From contig CACYBC010000064.1 of NCBI GenBank assembly GCA_902772615.1, positions 1 through 16,362 of the forward strand: DNA of 16,362 nucleotides. Direction: 5' to 3'. The translations under genes and the position numbers were made by a program. The notes under the pieces are model-generated. The model ran no database searches and had not been told where the DNA came from. It was given only the letters and a program-made list of their open reading frames with translations. Source of the DNA: an uncultured Ruminococcus sp. (GTDB lineage: Bacteria > Bacillota > Clostridia > Oscillospirales > Ruminococcaceae). This document shows positions 1 to 6,142 of the stretch, one piece after another. Every line of letters begins with the position of its first letter. Position 1 is the stretch's first letter.

Positions 1-16
1 GAAGGATTCGGTAAAA

Positions 17-1240
17 TCAGGCTGTAGTCTCTTCTCCGTCTCCTTTTTTCATGGAAGTGTATCCGATGATAAGAACGATGATGAAGATCGGTACCAGGAA
101 CATGTACTGGTACTTGATGGGATCGAGTCCTGCACGCTCCAGAATGGTATGCATGAGACTGCCACCGAAATCGGCTGCAAGCATCGCAGCAACTGAGATG
201 GATGAGTGAAGGGAAGTCTGGGCAGTCACCTTCAGATCGTCCGGAGCATTGTCATAAAGGAACTGGACAAGACCGATGGTAACGGGGACCAGCATTATTC
301 CGTTGAGTCCCATGGTGAATACCATGACCCACGGGTTCTTTGTGGTGGCGCAGATAGCCCAGCGTATTATTCCGGCAGTGATCACAACGAGCATGGAGCG
401 CTCGAGACCGATCCTGTTCAGCCATCTCTTCCCGGGACCAAGATGGAATGGAAGTTCCGAGAAGCCCAGTATCATGCTGCCGAGGCCGACCATAGTCATG
501 GTGCCGCCAAGCTGGCGTGTATAAAGACCGAAGTACATATTATTGACGGAGGTGGCAAAAGAGTACATAAAGTACATCATCATGACATTGCGGACCTTGC
601 GGTTCTTCAGTATAGAGAATACCCTTGCTGCGTCGCTGCCTCCTTTGGAACCGTCTTCCTGTACAGGTCTCTCAACGCGCTTGGATTCCGGGAGCATGAG
701 CGCGAGGATGAATGTAAGGACGTAGCTTCCGATGAGGAAAGGAAAGATCATCGAGATGTTCTTGTTCATGCCGAGACCGGCTGCCAGAGCCATCAGTGAG
801 AACCCGATGGTACCGGTCATTCTAATCGGACCGTAGTCCCAGCCGTTCTTGTTTGCATATTCCATGGTGATGGTCTGGTAAACACTTGCGATCGGCATGA
901 AGAACAGGGAATACGCGACACGGAAGATACAGATCGCGATTATGTTTTTTGCCATGCTGAAAAGAATAAGAGTAACTATGGCGATCACAAGCTCGATGCA
1001 AAGGACCTTGTTCTTGGTCGGAGCTTTGTCGGCAAGCCGACCGACCAGCGGAAGTACGATGAGCGACAGACACTGTGTGATTCCGTTGAGAAGGCCGACG
1101 GTGGACTGAGGAAGCCCGGCATTTGTCAGATATAAGGTGAGGAATGAGCCCTGAATGGCGTTTCCGAAGAACACCACGAAATAGAAGATATAAAAGATCA
1201 GCGGACTGTCTTTTTTGTTTGGATCCTTGATTTTATTCAC
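17..1240 (-). CDS. MFS transporter, LacY/nucleoside-symporter-like
   Basis: A 407-residue integral membrane protein with about 12 hydrophobic segments arranged as two six-helix halves, joined by a charged, Glu/Lys/Arg-rich loop near residues 185-210. This is the layout and length of the major facilitator superfamily. The first helix pair resembles the MFS_1_like group (LacY and nucleoside:H+ symporter relatives), and the loop between helices 2 and 3 carries a G-R-L-A-D stretch like the MFS signature loop. It probably drives uptake or efflux of a small solute by a proton gradient; the substrate cannot be told. The start is GTG (1238-1240 on the complement), supported by an AGGAGA ribosome binding site six bases upstream. 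It is divergent from the HAD phosphatase gene. The C-terminus is short and charged. The family call is solid; the substrate is unknown. Confidence 0.85.
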   Translation of the reverse strand: MNKIKDPNKKDSPLIFYIFYFVVFFGNAIQGSFLTLYLTNAGLPQSTVGLLNGITQCLSLIVLPLVGRLADKAPTKNKVLCIELVIAIVTLILFSMAKNIIAICIFRVAYSLFFMPIASVYQTITMEYANKNGWDYGPIRMTGTIGFSLMALAAGLGMNKNISMIFPFLIGSYVLTFILALMLPESKRVERPVQEDGSKGGSDAARVFSILKNRKVRNVMMMYFMYSFATSVNNMYFGLYTRQLGGTMTMVGLGSMILGFSELPFHLGPGKRWLNRIGLERSMLVVITAGIIRWAICATTKNPWVMVFTMGLNGIMLVPVTIGLVQFLYDNAPDDLKVTAQTSLHSSISVAAMLAADFGGSLMHTILERAGLDPIKYQYMFLVPIFIIVLIIGYTSMKKGDGEETTA

Positions 1241-1276
1241 TGCTATTCTCCTGCTTTCTTTTTTCGCACTCCATCT

Positions 1277-1305
1277 ATTATCCGATAAAAGATATGAGAA
1301 TACAA
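1277..1305 (-). promoter_or_regulatory. Candidate promoter for the MFS gene
   Basis: Read on the minus strand, TTGTAT (1300-1305) and GATAAT (1277-1282) are separated by exactly 17 bases, about 36 bases upstream of the GTG start. The -10 matches the sigma-A consensus at five of six positions; the -35 is weak (TTG only). Position and spacing suit a promoter for the divergent MFS gene, but no experimental or comparative support is available. Confidence 0.35.
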
Positions 1306-1552
1306 TCAGCTTCGATAAAGAAGGAGCTGTCCGGACAACAATGTGCGCTGGCTGCGGATGTGATCTCCTCCGGCTGTAAAACTGACAGAAATATAAGACG
1401 TGTATCGGTTATTGACATCGTCTGTGAAAAGTATTGTTATATAATCATTAAAATGTCTTTCCTGCGTAGCAGGGAAAAGAGATCGAGCTGAAAGCCCGAG
1501 GAAAGAATAATCTGACCGCAGACTGACCGAATCCGCGGATGCGTACCTGCCC

Positions 1553-1578
1553 TTGGCAGGTAAATGTGATAGTATAAT
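1553..1578 (+). promoter_or_regulatory. Candidate -10 region for the HAD/GT4 genes
   Basis: A perfect TATAAT lies at 1573-1578, about 60 bases upstream of the HAD start. The best upstream hexamer, TTGGCA at 1553-1558, is only 14 bases away, shorter than usual, and sits inside the 3' arm of the 1546-1560 hairpin. The -10 is good and the -35 doubtful. The alternative is the upstream TTGACA-17-TGTTAT pair at 1412-1440. Confidence 0.3.
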
Positions 1579-1598
1579 CTTGATCGTATTGGTAGCCA

Positions 1599-1611
1599 CG
1601 GGATCATCCCG
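1599..1611. repeat. Perfect 13-bp palindrome in the HAD 5' leader
   Basis: CGGGAT and ATCCCG flank a single central C. At DNA level this is a symmetric site that could be an operator. In RNA it can form a five-pair stem with a TCA triloop. It lies about 20 bases downstream of the TATAAT at 1573-1578 and about 18 bases upstream of the ribosome binding site of the HAD gene, so either reading would place it in a regulatory position. No binding protein can be named. Confidence 0.4.
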
Positions 1612-1639
1612 ATGACATTTTCACAGACAGGAGAATGCT

Positions 1640-2434
1640 TTGGACGACAGGCAAAAAGTACTGGACAGAATAAAACTGTTCGTGCTGGATATGGACGGAA
1701 CGTTCTATCTCGGCGAGAACCTCATACCCGGATCACTTGAGTTTCTGGAGAGAGTAAAGGATACGGGAAGAGACTACATATTCTTTACCAACAACAGTTC
1801 AAGATCCGTCTCGCTGTATATCGAAAGACTCAACAGAATGGGCTGCCACATCGGCAGGGACGGGATCATGACATCCGGGGATGTCACGACGGAATTCCTT
1901 AATGCCAACAGAAAAGACAAGACCGTGTATCTTATGGGAACGGAAGCGCTGCGCACGGAGTTTGAGACTGCGGGGATCAGACTGGTGTACGATGAGCAGC
2001 CGGATATAGTCGTTGCAGCTTTTGATACGGAGCTTACCTATCATAAACTGGAGAGAGCCTGCACTTACATCAGAAACGGCGCGGAGTTCCTCTCTACACA
2101 TCTTGACATTAACTGTCCCACAGAGACGGGGTTTATCCCTGACTGCGGAGCTATGTGTGCCTGCATTTCGCTCTCTACCGGCAAAGAACCCAGATATCTG
2201 GGAAAACCCTTCAGAGAGACAGTGGATATGGTGCTTGAGCGGACAGGGTACAGAAGAGAAGAAGTGGCCTTCGTCGGTGACAGACTGTACACGGATGTTG
2301 CTACGGGTGTCAGAAACGGTGCCTGCGGAATACTGGTCCTTTCCGGTGAGACGCATCTTGAAGATATAAGCAGTTCAGATGTTAAGCCGGATGCGGTGTT
2401 CAGAGATCTTGCAGAGATGATACCGCTTTTATAA
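1640..2434 (+). CDS. HAD superfamily phosphatase, NagD-like (class IIA)
   Basis: A 264-residue cytosolic hydrolase with all four haloacid dehalogenase motifs: D17-M-D19-G-T (nucleophile Asp17, acid/base Asp19), T50-N-N (phosphate contact), K189 in a G-K-P-F context, and G-D214-x4-D219 (magnesium). The T-N-N form of motif II, the cap between motifs II and III and the length are those of the class IIA NagD/AraL/pyridoxal-phosphatase group, which dephosphorylates nucleotides or sugar phosphates. The start is TTG at 1640, chosen because AGGAGA lies six bases upstream and the next in-frame ATG is inside motif I. It is followed 14 bases later by the glycosyltransferase gene, so the two are probably cotranscribed. 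The physiological substrate is not predictable from sequence. Confidence 0.88.
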   Translation: MDDRQKVLDRIKLFVLDMDGTFYLGENLIPGSLEFLERVKDTGRDYIFFTNNSSRSVSLYIERLNRMGCHIGRDGIMTSGDVTTEFLNANRKDKTVYLMGTEALRTEFETAGIRLVYDEQPDIVVAAFDTELTYHKLERACTYIRNGAEFLSTHLDINCPTETGFIPDCGAMCACISLSTGKEPRYLGKPFRETVDMVLERTGYRREEVAFVGDRLYTDVATGVRNGACGILVLSGETHLEDISSSDVKPDAVFRDLAEMIPLL

Positions 2435-2448
2435 AAGAGGGATTACAC

Positions 2449-3705
2449 ATGGATATCTGCCTGCTGAACGATTCGTTCCCTCCGCTGATAGACGGAGTGG
2501 CGAACACGGTGATCAACTACGCCGAGAACCTTACTTCTTTCGGAGATAAGGTGACCGTTGCGGTCCCTCAGTATCCGGACGTTGTCGATAATTACAGTTA
2601 TGAAGTAATAAGGTATCCGAGCTTCGATACCACGAAATTCGTGGGATACAGAGCGGGATATCCTTTCGCCGGAGCTGCGCTGGAAGCCGTTAAGGAATTC
2701 AGGCCGGACATTTATCACTCTCACTGCCCGGCGGCATCTACTTTTATGGGACGGACATTCCGCGAGGTGGTTCCGGCTCCGATGGTGTTTACCTACCATA
2801 CCAAGTTCGACATCGACATAGCAAGAGCGCTGAAGAGCCACATACTTCAGGATATGACATGCAATGCCATGATAAAGAACATCGAAGCATGTGACGAGGT
2901 GTGGGTCGTCAGTGAAGGGGCAGGGAAGAACCTGCGCTCACTGGGATTCCACGGTGAATACCGCGTCATGAACAACGGAGTGGATTTCCCCAGGAGAAAG
3001 CCTGACAGCGATGAGGTGGAGAAGCTCAGACAGCAGTACGGGCTGGTCGACGGCGTTCCGGTATTCCTGTTTGTCGGAAGGGTGATGTGGTACAAGGGAC
3101 TGAGGACCGTGCTTGATGCACTAGCCGCGCTCAAGGGAACAGGGAAGGATTTCAGGTTCATGTGCGTAGGAAGCGGTCAGGACAGGGATGATGTGATCAG
3201 GTACGCCCGGAAGCTCAGGATCGCTGATAAGTGCATCTTCGTTGATGCCATTCATGACAGGGAAGTTCTCAGAACGTACTACGGTGCTGCCGATCTCTTC
3301 GTATTTTTGTCTGATTTCGACACTAACGGGATAGTGGTGAGGGAAGCTGCCGCGTGCGGACTGGGAAGCATGCTTCTGAGAGGTTCTGCAGCTGCGGAAG
3401 GTGTGAGTGATCTTCAGAACGCTGTACTCGTGGAGGAGAATCCGGCATCCGCTGCGGCAATGATGACCAGACTGTGTTACGAGCCGGAACTGATGAAGAA
3501 AGTGGGGGAGAGAGCAATGGATGAGCTCTATTTCTCCTGGACCGACAGCGTAAGAGCAGCCAGAGACAGATATGAGCAGATAAATGATGATTACAAAAGC
3601 GGCAGACTGACTCTGAAACATCAGGCTGCTGACTCATTCTTTGAGTTTGCTGCCGAACTGAATTCTGTTTTCGAAAGAGGGAAGGACCTTTTCAGCAGAA
3701 ACTGA
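2449..3705 (+). CDS. Glycosyltransferase family 4 (GT-B fold)
   Basis: A 418-residue retaining glycosyltransferase. The N-terminal half holds the acceptor-side Rossmann domain with a glycine-containing loop near residues 11-17 (P-L-I-D-G-V) and the H-S-H / Y-H-T-K stretches seen in diacylglycerol glucosyltransferase-like members. The C-terminal half carries the nucleotide-sugar site: G210-R211...K216 and D291-T-N-G-I-V-V-R-E299. The latter is the E-x7-E motif with Asp in place of the first Glu, a form I recall from this clostridial subgroup. There is no signal peptide or membrane helix, so it acts at the cytosolic face, probably glycosylating a lipid or cell-envelope precursor. A GAGGG ribosome binding site precedes the ATG. 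No clear terminator follows. The donor sugar and acceptor are unknown. Confidence 0.85.
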   Translation: MDICLLNDSFPPLIDGVANTVINYAENLTSFGDKVTVAVPQYPDVVDNYSYEVIRYPSFDTTKFVGYRAGYPFAGAALEAVKEFRPDIYHSHCPAASTFMGRTFREVVPAPMVFTYHTKFDIDIARALKSHILQDMTCNAMIKNIEACDEVWVVSEGAGKNLRSLGFHGEYRVMNNGVDFPRRKPDSDEVEKLRQQYGLVDGVPVFLFVGRVMWYKGLRTVLDALAALKGTGKDFRFMCVGSGQDRDDVIRYARKLRIADKCIFVDAIHDREVLRTYYGAADLFVFLSDFDTNGIVVREAAACGLGSMLLRGSAAAEGVSDLQNAVLVEENPASAAAMMTRLCYEPELMKKVGERAMDELYFSWTDSVRAARDRYEQINDDYKSGRLTLKHQAADSFFEFAAELNSVFERGKDLFSRN

Positions 3706-3737
3706 TGCAAAGTCCTTGTATTCAATAAGTTGTAATA

Positions 3738-3759
3738 TGTTTGTTGTGCAACACAAACA
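3738..3759. repeat. Imperfect inverted repeat upstream of the liv operon
   Basis: TGTTTG...CAAACA with inner TGT/ACA arms makes a nine-pair stem with one bulged T and a GCA loop. It is 32 bases past the glycosyltransferase stop. It is followed by an A-run, not a T-run, so it is not an intrinsic terminator on the plus strand. A protein-binding site upstream of the liv promoter or a weak RNA processing hairpin are both possible. The rest of 3706-3887 is AT-rich and shows no gene. Confidence 0.3.
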
Positions 3760-3828
3760 AAAATCGTCATTTGTTAACTGCGGGGATATCATATTGTTAC
3801 GAAGTTGAGCTCTGACGCGATATTTGTT

Positions 3829-3862
3829 TTGACTTTAGGCATTTAAAGCGGTAACCTATAGA
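3829..3862 (+). promoter_or_regulatory. Candidate promoter of the liv leader transcript
   Basis: TTGACT (3829-3834) matches five of six positions of a -35 box. Seventeen bases on is TAACCT (3852-3857), a poor -10; the better hexamer TATAGA (3857-3862) is 22 bases away. It lies 25-60 bases upstream of the leader ORF, where a promoter for an attenuated operon would be expected. The exact -10 is uncertain. Confidence 0.35.
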
Positions 3863-3887
3863 AAATCACGGAAGGAAATGTCAGCAG

Positions 3888-3977
3888 ATGTTCCACAGTT
3901 CGCTGCTTATCGTCATAATTTTCCTGCTTGTCCTTGTAGCGGGAGATTTTGATGTGCGAACCGGAACGGTAAGTTGA
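3888..3977 (+). CDS. Candidate Leu/Ile/Val-rich leader peptide of the liv operon
   Basis: A 29-codon ORF, ATG to TGA, encodes a peptide whose residues 6-17 read L-L-I-V-I-I-F-L-L-V-L-V: eleven of twelve are branched-chain amino acids, and Ile, Leu and Val are each represented by more than one codon. A GGAAGGA ribosome binding site lies at 3870-3876, 11 bases before the ATG. An ATG at 3878, in another frame, is only one base from that site and is less likely. The ORF ends 21 bases before a strong intrinsic terminator that precedes livJ. ORF, then terminator, then branched-chain amino acid gene is the arrangement of ribosome-mediated attenuation known from ilv and leu operons: scarce charged tRNA stalls the ribosome and favours read-through. 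The same residues could also make a single transmembrane helix, so a real small membrane protein is the alternative. Confidence 0.65.
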   Translation: MFHSSLLIVIIFLLVLVAGDFDVRTGTVS

Positions 3978-3998
3978 ATCCCAAAGATAAGTTCAGGG

Positions 3999-4028
3999 AC
4001 TCCGGGGAGCACATCCCCGGAGTTTTTT
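3999..4028 (+). terminator. Intrinsic terminator / attenuator upstream of livJ
   Basis: A perfect nine-pair GC-rich stem, ACTCCGGGG with CCCCGGAGT, encloses a seven-base loop and is followed by six T (4023-4028). It lies between the leader ORF stop (3977) and the livJ start (4056), so it must be read through for livJ to be made. A possible competing stem pairs 3976-3982 with 3996-4002 (six pairs, one mismatch). That stem uses the first four bases of the terminator's left arm and overlaps the leader stop codon, so it could serve as antiterminator. The terminator is clear; the antiterminator is tentative. Confidence 0.85.
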
Positions 4029-4055
4029 CGTCCGATAAGAATCTGGAGGGGAAAA

Positions 4056-5192
4056 ATGAAAAAGTTTGTAAGTGTAATGCTCATTTCGGTAATGTGTATG
4101 ATGATGCTTACTTCCTGCGGAGCAAAGAAGGAAGATGAGCCCGAAGTATATAAGATCGGTTTCATCGGACCTCTTACCGGAGCAACTTCAATGTACGGCA
4201 ATTCCGTTCTGAACGGCGCGGCTATGTATTTCGAAGAGATCAACAAGAATGGCGGCATCGACGGACATCAGATCGAGTTCATTCCTGTCGATTCCGAAGG
4301 GGACAAGGCCAAAGCAAAGAACGCCTACGAGAGACTGGCTACCGTAGACGAAGTATGCGCGATCATCGGGCCGGTTCTTACAGGCGAGACCGAAGTCGTC
4401 GCTCAGGCTGCGGCAGCTGACGGCATACCCGTGATCACGGCTTCTGCCACAGGCGACGGACTGACATCCTACGGCGATTCACTCTTCAGGACCTGCTTCA
4501 AGGATTCTTTCCAGGGCGTTAAACTCGCGGATTATGCGAAGGAAGTACTCGGGATGAGTAAGGTCGCAGTCCTCTATGCGAACAACGATGCATACTCCAA
4601 AGGCCTGTTCGAGGCATTCAGAGATGAGTGCGCCAAGATCGGTCTGGAGATAGCGGCTACCGAGAGCTATGCTACGGGCGATTCCGACTACAAGGCGCAG
4701 CTGACCAACATCGCCAACGCTCAGCCTGAAGCTGTATTCTTCCCGTATTACTATGCAGAATGCTATGACGCTGCGACTCAGGCCAGAGATCTGGGACTTG
4801 ACGTTCCGTTCCTGGGCGGAGACGGTTTCTCGGCTCTTCTTTCCTATGAAGGCGCAGATACTTCGATCCTTGAGGGATTCGTTTATTCCGATCACTTCTC
4901 TTCCGAGGCGGGAAACGCGCAGGTCAATGCTTTCGCCAAGGCGTACAATGACAAGTTCGGATACGCTGCACTGGGCTTCAGCTTCCTCGCTTATGACGCT
5001 GCCATGATCGTCGCCGATGCGATCGACAAGTGCGATTCGGCAGAATGGGATGCCATCCGCAATCAGATGAAGAAGACAGATATGGACTGCCTGACCGGAC
5101 ACTATGTTTTCGATGCGGAGAACAACCCCATCAAGCAGGCTGCCATGATAGTCATCAAGGACGGCGAAGGCGTCTTCGACCGTATGTTCTAA
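4056..5192 (+). CDS. livJ: Branched-chain amino acid ABC transporter, substrate-binding lipoprotein
   Basis: A 378-residue extracellular solute-binding protein of the Peripla_BP_6 / LIV-binding family. A lipoprotein signal peptide ends in the lipobox L-T-S-C21, so the mature protein should be anchored to the outer face of the membrane by a lipidated Cys. The mature chain opens with the family's Y-K-I-G-F-I-G-P-L-T-G strand and continues with the typical I-G-P-V-L-T-G and I-T-A-S-A-T stretches that line the amino acid pocket. The ribosome binding site GGAGGGG sits just upstream of the ATG. It is the first structural gene of livJHMGF, which follows at once in the same direction. Leu/Ile/Val specificity is inferred from the family, the operon and the upstream Leu/Ile/Val-rich leader; related proteins can bind other amino acids or amides. 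Confidence 0.9.
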   Translation: MKKFVSVMLISVMCMMMLTSCGAKKEDEPEVYKIGFIGPLTGATSMYGNSVLNGAAMYFEEINKNGGIDGHQIEFIPVDSEGDKAKAKNAYERLATVDEVCAIIGPVLTGETEVVAQAAAADGIPVITASATGDGLTSYGDSLFRTCFKDSFQGVKLADYAKEVLGMSKVAVLYANNDAYSKGLFEAFRDECAKIGLEIAATESYATGDSDYKAQLTNIANAQPEAVFFPYYYAECYDAATQARDLGLDVPFLGGDGFSALLSYEGADTSILEGFVYSDHFSSEAGNAQVNAFAKAYNDKFGYAALGFSFLAYDAAMIVADAIDKCDSAEWDAIRNQMKKTDMDCLTGHYVFDAENNPIKQAAMIVIKDGEGVFDRMF

Positions 5193-5204
5193 GTCTTTTC
5201 TCAA

Positions 5205-5232
5205 GGCAGTGCCGGCACCGTCCGGCACTGCC
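5205..5232 (+). other. Intercistronic hairpin between livJ and livH
   Basis: A perfect 11-pair inverted repeat, GGCAGTGCCGG with CCGGCACTGCC, encloses a six-base loop, 12 bases after the livJ stop. No T-run follows on either strand, so a standard intrinsic terminator is unlikely. In binding-protein transporter operons, such hairpins often protect the upstream message from 3' exonucleases and give more binding protein than permease; that role is inferred here. Confidence 0.7.
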
Positions 5233-5252
5233 AAGAATACTTAATCGGGACG

Positions 5253-6131
5253 GTGACGGATTTGAATCTTATCAACCACCTTATCAACGGTATCCATGTA
5301 GGGAGCATCTATGCACTTGTGGCTCTCGGATACAATATGGTCTACGGTATAGTAAAGCTGATAAACTTCGCACACGGTGACATTATCATGGCAGGCGCCT
5401 ATGTCGCCTTTTTTGCTTTGGACGCGGGAATGCCTACTGTCGTGGCTGTTGCCGCGTCTGTTGCTTTCTGCGTAGTTCTCGGCGTAATTATAGAGAAGGT
5501 CGCATACAGACCTCTCAGGAAGTCGGCCAAGATATCTCTGCTTATCACGGCCATAGGCATCAGTCTTCTCCTCGAAAACGCAGCGCAGAAGATGTTCTCA
5601 GCGACTCCAAGACTGTTTCCCAAGATCATAGAAGGAGGCTTCTACATAGGCGAGCGGCATATCTCCATGACCACTGTAGTCACGATCATCGTTTCGGCAG
5701 TGCTCATGGCCGGATTGACGCTTTTCGTAAAAACAACAAATGCCGGCAAGGCCATGCGGGCGGTGTCGGAGGATACAGAAGCTGCTCAGCTGATGGGCAT
5801 TAATGTCGACAAAACCATCTCCATGACCTTTGCGATAGGTTCCGGCCTTGCGGCGATCGCTGCGGTGCTTTATTGCTGTTCATATCCTCAGGTATACCCC
5901 ACCATGGGGGCTCTGTTCGGGATCAAGGCTTTCGTTGCGGCTGTTCTCGGAGGGATCGGTTCCATACCCGGTGCCGTTGTAGGCGGTCTTATGATCGGTA
6001 TAGCTGAAGCGCTGACCAAAGGGTATCTGAGTTCCATGTGGGCTGATGCCATAGTATTCTCCTTCCTTATCATCACTTTGCTGCTTAGACCGGCCGGTAT
6101 CCTGGGCAAAAAAGTGGTGGAGAAGGTCTGA
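5253..6131 (+). CDS. livH: Branched-chain amino acid ABC transporter permease LivH
   Basis: A 292-residue membrane permease with about eight hydrophobic segments, of the BPD_transp_2 (LivH) family. Recognisable parts are the N-terminal G-Y-N-M-V-Y-G...N-F-A-H-G-D motif after the first helix, the cytoplasmic coupling loop R-A-V-S-E-D-T-E-A-A-x-L-M-G-I, and the G-x3-A-V-L-G-G-I-G-S-I-P-G motif near the C-terminus. It pairs with LivM as the membrane channel and is driven by LivG and LivF. Two starts are possible. GTG at 5253 gives the full frame but has a poor ribosome binding site. TTG at 5262, three codons later, has GGTGA (5252-5256) five bases upstream and may be the real start. Sixty bases separate it from livJ, including the 5205-5232 hairpin. 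Confidence 0.92.
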   Translation: MTDLNLINHLINGIHVGSIYALVALGYNMVYGIVKLINFAHGDIIMAGAYVAFFALDAGMPTVVAVAASVAFCVVLGVIIEKVAYRPLRKSAKISLLITAIGISLLLENAAQKMFSATPRLFPKIIEGGFYIGERHISMTTVVTIIVSAVLMAGLTLFVKTTNAGKAMRAVSEDTEAAQLMGINVDKTISMTFAIGSGLAAIAAVLYCCSYPQVYPTMGALFGIKAFVAAVLGGIGSIPGAVVGGLMIGIAEALTKGYLSSMWADAIVFSFLIITLLLRPAGILGKKVVEKV

Positions 6132-6142
6132 GGAGGCGGAAC

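Larger units (their letters stand above)
1306..1639. other. Divergent intergenic region with hairpins, no gene recognised
   Basis: Between the MFS promoter and the HAD gene lie about 330 bases without a convincing protein gene; the two short open frames here lack a credible ribosome binding site. Visible elements on the plus strand are: TTGACA (1412-1417) followed after 17 bases by TGTTAT (1435-1440), with TATAAT overlapping at 1440-1445; a hairpin at 1457-1479 with core CCTGC-gta-GCAGG; a hairpin at 1546-1560, CCTGCC-ctt-GGCAGG; and a 13-base palindrome at 1599-1611. The hairpins are not followed by U-runs. I compared the region by eye with the common riboswitches, T-box, RNase P, SRP and tmRNA and recognised none. 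It could be a structured leader for the HAD gene or a small RNA. Confidence 0.4.

Noticed and set aside
206..799. 197-codon open frame on the plus strand opposite the MFS gene
   Set aside because: The sequence is rich in His, Glu and Asp as expected for an antisense reading of a membrane protein gene, and has no domain or start signal.
1450..1560. Riboswitch, T-box, RNase P or tmRNA in the spacer upstream of the HAD gene
   Set aside because: A GAGGAAAG stretch recalled the RNase P core, but the remaining conserved parts and the length are missing, and no known riboswitch core was found by eye.
1294..1599. Short open frames on both strands in the MFS/HAD spacer
   Set aside because: Neither has a credible ribosome binding site or domain, and both cut across the promoter-like and hairpin elements.
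4479..5234. 251-codon open frame on the minus strand opposite livJ
   Set aside because: It overlaps nearly all of the mature binding-protein coding sequence and part of the intercistronic hairpin, with no motif or ribosome binding site support.
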